Source: DAOTUB01 sp034437455 (GTDB lineage: Bacteria > Chloroflexota > Anaerolineae > B4-G1). Taken from it: DNA of 9,791 nucleotides. The stretch is taken from NCBI GenBank assembly GCA_034437455.1, contig DAOTUB010000124.1:1-9791 (forward strand), given 5' to 3'. The notes beneath the pieces were generated by a model, which saw nothing but the letters and a program-made list of their open reading frames with translations, was not told where the DNA came from and searched no databases. Position 1 is the stretch's first letter. Each line of letters starts with the position of its first letter. The translations under genes were made by a program, and so were the position numbers. This document shows positions 4,975 through 9,791 of this stretch, piece after piece.

Positions 4975-7764
4975 ATGCTACCCACGCTTTCTCCGCAGGA
5001 ATTCGTTGCCAAGTGGCGAAAAGCTACGCTAAAGGAACGTTCCGCTGCCCAGGAGCATTTTATTGACCTTTGCCACCTGGTCAACCATCTTACGCCGGCA
5101 GAGGCCGATCCTACGGGCCAAACCTTCACTTTCGAGGCTGGAGCCACCAAGCAGCGCGGAGGGCAGGGCTGGGCCGATGTGTGGAAAAAGGGCTGCTTTG
5201 CCTGGGAGTACAAGGGCAAGCATAAGGATCTCGACCGAGCTTACCAGCAGTTGCTCCAATACCGGGAATCGCTGCTGAATCCCCCACTATTGATCGTCTC
5301 GGATATTGACCAGATCGTCATCCACACCAACTTTACCAACACCGTCAAACAGGTGGTGCGGATTGGGCTGGATGATCTGCTAGAGCCAAAGGGTCTGGAG
5401 CAGCTTCGCGCCGTGTTCTTCGAGCCAGAATCCTTCCGCGCGCCTCAGACGCCGGAACAGGTGACGCAAGAGGCGGCGAGCGAGTTTGCTCACCTGGCCG
5501 ACATGCTGCGCAAGTATGGCGAGGACCCACAGCGCACGGCGCGCTTCTTGATCCGGCTGTTGTTCTGTCTGTTTGCTGAGGATACCGGGCTTTTGCCCCA
5601 AGACCTGTTTACCCGCCTGGTCAGACAGACACAGAGGAACTCGGCTGCTTTTGCCGGGCAATTGCGACAACTCTTCCAGGCGATGGCGTCGGGCGGTTGG
5701 TTCGGTGCGGACGAGATCGCCAACTTTGACGGGCGGCTTTTCGATGATGACACAGTGCTGGAGCTTGATAGCGACGGCCTGGACATTCTGGCGCGGATCA
5801 GTACCCTGGACTGGGCCAATATTGAGCCTTCGATCTTTGGCACGCTCTTTGAGCGCAGCCTGGACCCTGACAAGCGTTCGCAGTTGGGCGCCCACTATAC
5901 CAGCAGAGAGGACATTATGCTGATCGTCGAGCCGGTGCTGATGGCCCCTCTGCGCCGTCGTTGGGCAGAGGTGAAGGAAGAGGCGCTCGACCTGGCCCGC
6001 CGCCGCGAGGAGGCGAAAACGAAACGTACCCGCGACAATCGCCATAAAGACCTGACCAACCTATTGATGGGCTTTGCCTACGAGATCGCCCAGGTTCAGG
6101 TTCTGGACCCGGCCTGTGGTAGCGGTAACTTTTTGTACGTCGCCCTGAAACAACTTCTTGATCTGGAAAAAGAAGTCATCACCCTGGCTGGCGATCTGGG
6201 CCTGACTCGTTTCTTCCCCAGTGTCTCCCCGGCGCAACTGCACGGCATTGAGATCAACGCATACGCCCACGAACTGGCCCAGGCGACGATCTGGATCGGC
6301 TACATCCAATGGTTGCGCGAGAATGGCTTTGGTGTGCCCAGTGAGCCGATTCTGAAACCCATCGAGACGATCTTGCAGATGGACGCTATTCTGGCCTACG
6401 ATGAGCAGGGGCAGTCAGTGGAACCGGAATGGCCAGAAGCAGATGTGATCATTGGTAATCCGCCATTCTTGGGTAGTAGAAAAATGCGACCTGTTCTAGG
6501 TGACAAGTACTGTGATTCGCTTTTCAAGGTCTATGGCGAACGTATTGACGGTTTACCAGATTTAGTTTGCTACTGGTTTGAAAAGGCGCATTCGCTCGTC
6601 GCTCAGCACGAAACTCAACGAGTGGGCTTACTAGCTACACAGGCAATCCGTGGTGGTACGAATCGGCAAGTGCTTGATCATATCAGAGAAACAAATAATA
6701 TCTTTATGGCTTGGAGTGATCGTGAGTGGATACTTGATGGGGCAACAGTACATGTCTCAATCGTAGGTTTTGACACTGGAATAGAGCAAATCGTATGCTT
6801 GGATGGAGAATCTGTATCCTCAATCAACTCAGATTTGACTGCTGGAGTGGATTTATCTAAAGCTCACACCTTAAAAGAAAACGACAATCTATCATTCCAA
6901 GGAGTTGTGTTGCGTGGATCTTTTAACATTACATTCGAGCAAGCACAAGAGATGCTGGCAGCAGTAGGTAACCCAAATGGTCGCCCCAACAGTGATGTTA
7001 TTAAACCAAGGTGTATAGCCAAGGACATTACTAGCCGGTCATCACATTCTCACGTTATAGATTTTGGTGTGGATATGCCAATGGAGGAAGCAGCGCATTA
7101 TACAGTGCCATTTGAGTATCTCAAGAAGAATGTGTACCCTGTGCGACAGAGGGCCAAGCAAGCCCTTGCCCGTGAGAAGTGGTGGCTGCATTGGAGATCT
7201 CGTCCCGCTTTGCGAGCTGCATTAGCTCCTTTGTCGCGCTATATCTTGACACCACGAGTATCTAAACACCGTTTGTTTGTGTGGATTGATCGTACTACTA
7301 TAGCTGATACAGCTACAGTCGCTATTGCTCGCGACGACGATTATTTCTTGGGAGTCCTACACTCGAAATTACACGAGCTATGGGCGCGACGCACAGGCAC
7401 TCAGTTGAGGGATGCAGAGAGTGGTTTTCGATACACTCCGACCAGTACATTCGAGACCTTCCCCTTCCCCTGGCCCCCTGGCCAAGAATCGACCGAAGCT
7501 CCACGTGTCCAAGCCGTAGCCCAGGCCGCCCGCGAGTTGGTCGAAAAGCGGGATCGCTGGCTCAATCCAGAGGGCGCGACGGAGAAGGAACTGAAAAAGC
7601 GCACCTTGACCAATCTCTACAACCAACGTCCCACCTGGCTTGACCTGGCCCATCGCAAGCTCGACGAGGCCGTGCTCGACGCCTACGGCTGGTCCCACGA
7701 CTTGAGCGACGAGGAAATCCTGGAGCGGCTGCTGGCGCTGAACCTGGAACGTGCGGCGGAGTGA
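4975..7764 (+). CDS. MmeI-like (type IIL) restriction-modification enzyme, single polypeptide
   Basis: A 929-residue protein that should both methylate adenine at its recognition site and cut at a fixed distance away. The N-terminal nuclease domain carries D68-X9-E78-Y-K80, the same layout as the catalytic D-X9-E-X-K of MmeI, followed by a helix with YQQLLQYRESL. A helical connector leads to a class I methyltransferase with SAM-binding motif I DPACGSGNF (378-386) and catalytic motif IV NPPF (495-498), typical of N6-adenine enzymes. TQAIRGGTNR (555-564) is a family-conserved block. The target-recognition region (about 600-820) and a C-terminal helical tail (YNQRPTWLDLAHRKLDEAVLDAYGW) complete the MmeI architecture. 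Length matches the family (about 920). No separate methylase, nuclease or specificity gene lies beside it. Base composition is mosaic: residues about 500-820 are far more AT-rich than both ends. No frameshift is seen, so the gene looks functional. The ATG at 4975 has only a distant AAGGAA as ribosome binding site. The recognition sequence cannot be read from the protein by eye. Confidence 0.9.
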   Translation: MLPTLSPQEFVAKWRKATLKERSAAQEHFIDLCHLVNHLTPAEADPTGQTFTFEAGATKQRGGQGWADVWKKGCFAWEYKGKHKDLDRAYQQLLQYRESLLNPPLLIVSDIDQIVIHTNFTNTVKQVVRIGLDDLLEPKGLEQLRAVFFEPESFRAPQTPEQVTQEAASEFAHLADMLRKYGEDPQRTARFLIRLLFCLFAEDTGLLPQDLFTRLVRQTQRNSAAFAGQLRQLFQAMASGGWFGADEIANFDGRLFDDDTVLELDSDGLDILARISTLDWANIEPSIFGTLFERSLDPDKRSQLGAHYTSREDIMLIVEPVLMAPLRRRWAEVKEEALDLARRREEAKTKRTRDNRHKDLTNLLMGFAYEIAQVQVLDPACGSGNFLYVALKQLLDLEKEVITLAGDLGLTRFFPSVSPAQLHGIEINAYAHELAQATIWIGYIQWLRENGFGVPSEPILKPIETILQMDAILAYDEQGQSVEPEWPEADVIIGNPPFLGSRKMRPVLGDKYCDSLFKVYGERIDGLPDLVCYWFEKAHSLVAQHETQRVGLLATQAIRGGTNRQVLDHIRETNNIFMAWSDREWILDGATVHVSIVGFDTGIEQIVCLDGESVSSINSDLTAGVDLSKAHTLKENDNLSFQGVVLRGSFNITFEQAQEMLAAVGNPNGRPNSDVIKPRCIAKDITSRSSHSHVIDFGVDMPMEEAAHYTVPFEYLKKNVYPVRQRAKQALAREKWWLHWRSRPALRAALAPLSRYILTPRVSKHRLFVWIDRTTIADTATVAIARDDDYFLGVLHSKLHELWARRTGTQLRDAESGFRYTPTSTFETFPFPWPPGQESTEAPRVQAVAQAARELVEKRDRWLNPEGATEKELKKRTLTNLYNQRPTWLDLAHRKLDEAVLDAYGWSHDLSDEEILERLLALNLERAAE
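6470..7440 (+). other. Low-GC specificity segment inside the MmeI-like gene
   Basis: Hand counts of 60-base blocks: 62% GC at 6241-6300 and 68% at 7501-7560, but 43% at 6481-6540, 35% at 6661-6720, 38% at 6781-6840, 37% at 6841-6900, 42% at 7021-7080 and 40% at 7261-7320. One block inside, at 7141-7200, is back at 60% and encodes a conserved arginine-rich stretch. The left edge falls directly after the NPPF motif. The segment covers the end of the methyltransferase and the target-recognition domain. Confidence 0.7.
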
Positions 7765-7786
7765 GTCTTTTTGTGAGCATAGAGCA

Positions 7787-7933
7787 ATGACCGACAACTT
7801 CAACCCCACCGAGTGGATCACGACCAAAGAGGCGGCGGAATTGACGGGGTATTACGTTTTATGTTTGACTGGTGTAGCGGTGGCAGTTTTAGATAAAAGT
7901 CATAAGGAAGGTTGTCGAGAAACGAGTAGTTAG
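7787..7933 (+). pseudogene. Truncated helix-turn-helix (excisionase/MerR-like) gene fragment
   Basis: An ORF beginning 22 bases after the restriction gene reads MTDNFNPTEWITTKEAAELTGYYV, which is the start of a small helix-turn-helix domain of the excisionase/MerR type (W-I-T-T-K-E-A-A-E-L-T-G-Y is the recognisable first helix and turn). Homologous-looking sequence stops at about 7850-7858. The next 24 codons are unrelated to the recognition helix and wing that should follow, and the frame runs into a stop at 7931-7933, inside the GTTAGGT core site. The simplest reading is that insertion or rearrangement beside the cassette cut the gene off after about 23 codons. It could instead be a real 48-residue peptide, but the lost recognition helix argues against it. 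Confidence 0.55.
7865..7895 (+). promoter_or_regulatory. Weak candidate promoter pointing into the cassette
   Basis: TTGACT (7865-7870) is followed, 19 bases later, by TAGATA (7890-7895). The spacer is long and the -10 match is partial. The position, about 35 bases before the core site, is where an outside promoter would have to be to express a promoterless cassette gene. Confidence 0.25.
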
Positions 7934-7935
7934 GT
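7929..7935 (+). other. Integron core site (GTTRRRY) at the left end of the cassette
   Basis: GTTAGGT fits the integron core consensus exactly, with the crossover expected between G7929 and T7930. It lies 33 bases before the AlbA_2 gene start. Together with the next five bases it forms GTTAGGTTGCCT (7929-7940), the perfect reverse complement of AGGCAACCTAAC (9126-9137) at the other end. No palindromic attC left partner can be found in the sequence just upstream, so this is either an attI-like site or a secondary insertion site. Confidence 0.6.
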
Positions 7936-9252
7936 TGCCTTACCGCAGGAAGTTGAAAAGATATGAATACAGAGCTCATCGAAGAGTTGTTGAATGAGGA
8001 TGAAAGCCCCTCTCTCGACTTCAAACAAATGCAATATCCTTTCGTTAGGGCAGACGACAACCAAAAATCCGAGATCCTAAAGGACATACTAGCGTTCGCC
8101 AATGCTTGGAGACGCGCAGACGCCTACATATTGGTAGGTGTGGAGGAAGTCAAGGGGGGAAGGAGCAAAGTTGTCGGTATTGCCAACCATCTCGACGAAG
8201 CATCACTGCAGCAATTCGTGAATGGAAAAACAAACCGACCAATAGATTTCTCGTATCACGCATTTCCATTCGAAGGAAGACAGTTGGGCATTATCCGGGT
8301 CCCAGTCCAGGAGCGCCCCTTTTTTCTGACGAAGAAATATGGCAGGCTTGCCGCGAATACTGTTTATATACGTCGGGGGAGCTCTACAGATTGTGCCGAC
8401 CCAGACGAGGTAGCTAGGATGGGAGCTAAGGCGACAGTCTCAAGACAAGTCCCGGTGATTGAGTTGGAGTTCGCGGATGTAGGGGAACATACTAGACTAG
8501 GCAATAGCCCAACCTTAGAGTTGGAAATACTCTCACTTCCAGATATATCGCAGATCCCAATAGCAGGTCGCGGCACAATTGTCACTTCCATAACCGAGAT
8601 GGTGAATCCAGACTATTATCGGGAATTTGCCAGGTACTTGCTCATTACCAGGTTTCTCAGGCCAGTAGGCTTTGCCCTGAAGAATGTGGGAGCTTCCGTT
8701 GCGCTCAATGCAAAGGTTGAGGTTATCATACCCAAAAAGGAAAACCTTGTGGTTCTGGACTTGTCTGATTATCCAGATCCGCCCCAGTATTCTGGCATAC
8801 CTGTCGGCCCAGTGGGTGATTTGAGAAGGGCCTTGGTTGACAAAAACATAACCACTGTGTCTGAGAGGGAGGTAGGTTGGGAGATTTCCGCAAAGATCGG
8901 AAGCATCCAGCCCAAAGCGGGCGCTTGGTCAGAGGAATTCTACGTGGGTTCTATGACCCCCTGTTCTATTGACCTTGAGGCACTTATTTACGCAGACAAT
9001 CTTCCTGATCCCTTGACGGTACCCTTGACTCTCTCGATCACGGCACACAAACGCGATATAACAGTTGAGGAGATCAGGTCTGAAGCTGATAATCATCGAA
9101 GTCGGTAAACTTGATCGTAAAAGAGAGGCAACCTAACCAATGCATGGAGCCGACCAGCCTAATCGCGGCGCAAAACGAAGACTATGTGGTTATATAAGGA
9201 GTCTTCTTGCCAAGGTTTCGTGGGAAACCCGGCTGGCGGCTCATGCAAACCG
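7930..9252 (+). mobile_element. Integron gene cassette carrying one AlbA_2-domain gene
   Basis: About 1.32 kb bounded by a left core site (crossover after G7929) and by an attC palindrome ending at G9252. It holds a single gene in the same direction as the attC, with a 33-base leader and only 22 bases between the stop codon and the inverse core, the compact arrangement typical of cassettes. The 12-base complementarity between the two ends is what a cassette shows when its own left end re-forms the attC after circularisation. GC is about 50% in a counted block (8461-8520), unlike the 60%+ chromosome to the left. There is no integrase gene in the window, so mobility would depend on an integrase elsewhere. 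Confidence 0.6.
7963..9108 (+). CDS. AlbA_2 (Schlafen-type) domain protein with an unknown C-terminal domain
   Basis: A 381-residue soluble protein. Residues about 12-150 match the AlbA_2 / Schlafen core: SLDFKQ (17-22, usual E-x-x-x-x-E/D-F-K start), KDILAFANA (40-48), AYILVGVEEVKGG (54-66), VVGIANHLDE (70-79) and VYIRRGSST (134-142). Proteins with this domain are annotated as nucleic-acid or nucleotide binders; some relatives are RNA nucleases and several occur in antiviral systems, but the exact activity here cannot be told. Residues about 165-370 are predicted to be rich in beta strands and were not recognised. There is no signal peptide or membrane segment. The ATG at 7963 has AGGA (7947-7950) and GAAAAG upstream, a loose ribosome binding site. 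It is the only gene of an integron-type cassette, so it presumably relies on an outside promoter. A defence role is only suggested, by the domain and the restriction enzyme next door. Confidence 0.8.
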   Translation: MNTELIEELLNEDESPSLDFKQMQYPFVRADDNQKSEILKDILAFANAWRRADAYILVGVEEVKGGRSKVVGIANHLDEASLQQFVNGKTNRPIDFSYHAFPFEGRQLGIIRVPVQERPFFLTKKYGRLAANTVYIRRGSSTDCADPDEVARMGAKATVSRQVPVIELEFADVGEHTRLGNSPTLELEILSLPDISQIPIAGRGTIVTSITEMVNPDYYREFARYLLITRFLRPVGFALKNVGASVALNAKVEVIIPKKENLVVLDLSDYPDPPQYSGIPVGPVGDLRRALVDKNITTVSEREVGWEISAKIGSIQPKAGAWSEEFYVGSMTPCSIDLEALIYADNLPDPLTVPLTLSITAHKRDITVEEIRSEADNHRSR

Positions 9253-9258
9253 TTCGGC
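9131..9258 (+). other. Probable attC recombination site, about 128 bases
   Basis: It opens with ACCTAAC (9131-9137), an exact match to the inverse core RYYYAAC, and closes with GTTCGGC (9252-9258), which matches GTTRRRY except at the fourth base. Folded, AAC pairs with GTT; then CAA faces AACC unpaired, as in the spacer between R and L boxes; then TGCATG(g)AGCCG (9141-9152) pairs with CGGCTCATGCA (9237-9247) with G9147 looped out; A9153 faces G9236; then C(c)AGCC pairs with GGCTG with C9155 looped out. Looped-out bases on one arm and an unpaired spacer are diagnostic of attC sites. The roughly 70-base terminal part carries two further perfect hairpins, GAAGACT/AGTCTTC (9177-9183 with 9200-9206) and GGTTTC/GAAACC (9214-9219 with 9224-9229). 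The length is similar to Vibrio repeat sites rather than 60-base sites. Confidence 0.65.
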
Positions 9259-9334
9259 GGCTTGACCTCCAGTGTGGACAAGGATTCTTGTGTGTGGGTA
9301 CAGAGGTTTATGTCTGTGATAAGGGAAGAGAAAA

Positions 9335-9739
9335 ATGACAAACATTATTTTCATAATCGGAATCGCAATTACTATTATCGGTTGGTTTTTTGATAGGGCT
9401 AAATCATTTGATTGGCTTATGGCAAAAGTTGCGCGCGATTATGTTGCCACAAAAAAATCTTTGGAAATCTTGAAAAATAACCCTAAGGTTGCATTAACTA
9501 AGGAAGATGAAGGATTCACAATACTATTAAATAAATGGCCTAATCTAAAAGAGAAAAGTTCCGTTGAATATATTGGAAGGACTGTGGCTTTTGTGTCTTT
9601 TGGGCCCCAGGTAAAAAATGATATTCAATTAGTCTTGTATGATAAAAACGAAGAAGAAATTAAAAACCGATGGAATATGTCTGAGGTAGAGGAAATTTTA
9701 GAAAGAATAATTGATTGGACTTTGGATAAAAGTTTTTAG
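9335..9739 (+). CDS. Small AT-rich membrane-anchored protein of unknown function
   Basis: A 134-residue protein not recognised as any family. An N-terminal hydrophobic helix (residues 3-19, MTNIIFIIGIAITIIGWFF) should anchor it in the membrane. The remaining 115 residues are soluble, rich in K and E, with a predicted alternation of helix and strand and a C-terminal acidic helix (MSEVEEILERIIDWTL). AGGGAAGAG lies just before the ATG and gives a good ribosome binding site. GC is about 34% by hand count of two 60-base blocks (9421-9480 and 9541-9600), far below the rest of the window and below the neighbouring cassette, which points to acquisition from a different source. It starts 77 bases after the attC core and its stop codon directly adjoins another palindrome, so it may be the gene of a second cassette. 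The upstream TTGACC at 9262 could be part of a promoter, but no convincing -10 follows. Confidence 0.65.
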   Translation: MTNIIFIIGIAITIIGWFFDRAKSFDWLMAKVARDYVATKKSLEILKNNPKVALTKEDEGFTILLNKWPNLKEKSSVEYIGRTVAFVSFGPQVKNDIQLVLYDKNEEEIKNRWNMSEVEEILERIIDWTLDKSF

Positions 9740-9742
9740 CCT

Positions 9743-9790
9743 ACCACCACATATACGTTCTTCGCTTGGCGAACCGGTATATATAGGGGT
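9743..9790. repeat. Imperfect 48-base palindrome at the window edge (second attC or terminator)
   Basis: It starts four bases after the preceding stop codon. TTCGC-TTG-GCGAA (9761-9773) is the hairpin tip, ATATAC (9751-9756) pairs with GTATAT (9777-9782, with a small shift), and ACC (9743-9745) pairs with GGT (9788-9790), with mismatches between. The window ends in GTT, which could be the first bases of a core site. On the left GCCTACC resembles the inverse core RYYYAAC with one mismatch. There is no T tract within the window. Confidence 0.4.
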
Positions 9791-9791
9791 T

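Noticed and set aside
7929..9137. The 12-base inverted repeat as terminal repeats of an insertion sequence or transposon
   Set aside because: There is no transposase between the repeats, no flanking target duplication is visible, and both repeats contain the integron core heptamers in the orientation expected for a cassette.
9184..9393. Forward ORF of 69 codons between the two cassette-region genes
   Set aside because: It lies mostly inside the attC palindrome and overlaps the start of the gene at 9335 in another frame; its composition looks non-protein.
1..9791. CRISPR array
   Set aside because: No regularly spaced direct repeats with unique spacers were seen; the only tandem repeat is the uninterrupted heptamer array at 1397-1431.

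Overview
The window looks like a moderately GC-rich (about 58-62% in the core genes) bacterial chromosome. The cytosolic hybrid sensor kinase, the OmpR-type regulator, the protoglobin protein and the overall gene style would fit Chloroflexota, but that is a low-confidence inference because no marker gene is present. Every supported gene lies on the + strand.

Layout. Positions 1-3924 hold a signalling and transport block: the 3' part of a family-5 (peptide/nickel type) ABC transporter solute-binding protein, then a soluble REC-GAF-HisKA-HATPase sensor kinase preceded by five tandem copies of a 7-base repeat, then an OmpR-type response regulator whose start is fixed by a strong Shine-Dalgarno sequence. 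A 204-base gap leads to a single-domain protoglobin protein (4129-4731) in which the proximal haem-binding histidine appears to be leucine. A tRNA-Glu(UUC) gene follows, with its own promoter, a perfect palindrome at its 3' end and an intrinsic terminator.

Positions 4975-7764 encode a 929-residue MmeI-like (type IIL) restriction-methylation enzyme: a D-X9-E-X-K nuclease motif, an N6-adenine methyltransferase core and a specificity region in one chain. From just after methyltransferase motif IV through the specificity region the GC content falls to about 35-47%, while both flanks are above 60%, so the gene looks mosaic. A truncated helix-turn-helix gene follows.

From 7929 the character changes again. 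A core site GTTAGGT (fits GTTRRRY), a single gene for an AlbA_2/Schlafen-type protein, and a large imperfect palindrome that begins with the inverse core ACCTAAC (fits RYYYAAC) together have the anatomy of an integron gene cassette with an attC site. The 12 bases at the cassette's left end are perfectly complementary to the 12 bases around the inverse core, as expected for a cassette that closes into a circle. No integron integrase lies in the window, so this is either a cassette cluster without a nearby integrase or a cassette inserted at a secondary site. Beyond the attC lies a very AT-rich gene (about 34% GC) for a small membrane-anchored protein of unknown function. It ends directly at another imperfect palindrome that runs to the window edge and could be a second, degenerate attC or a terminator.

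Read together, 1-4841 looks like ordinary chromosome ending in a tRNA gene. 4975-9791 looks like an accessory region with a restriction system of exchangeable specificity and one or two cassette-borne genes of unknown, possibly defensive, function.
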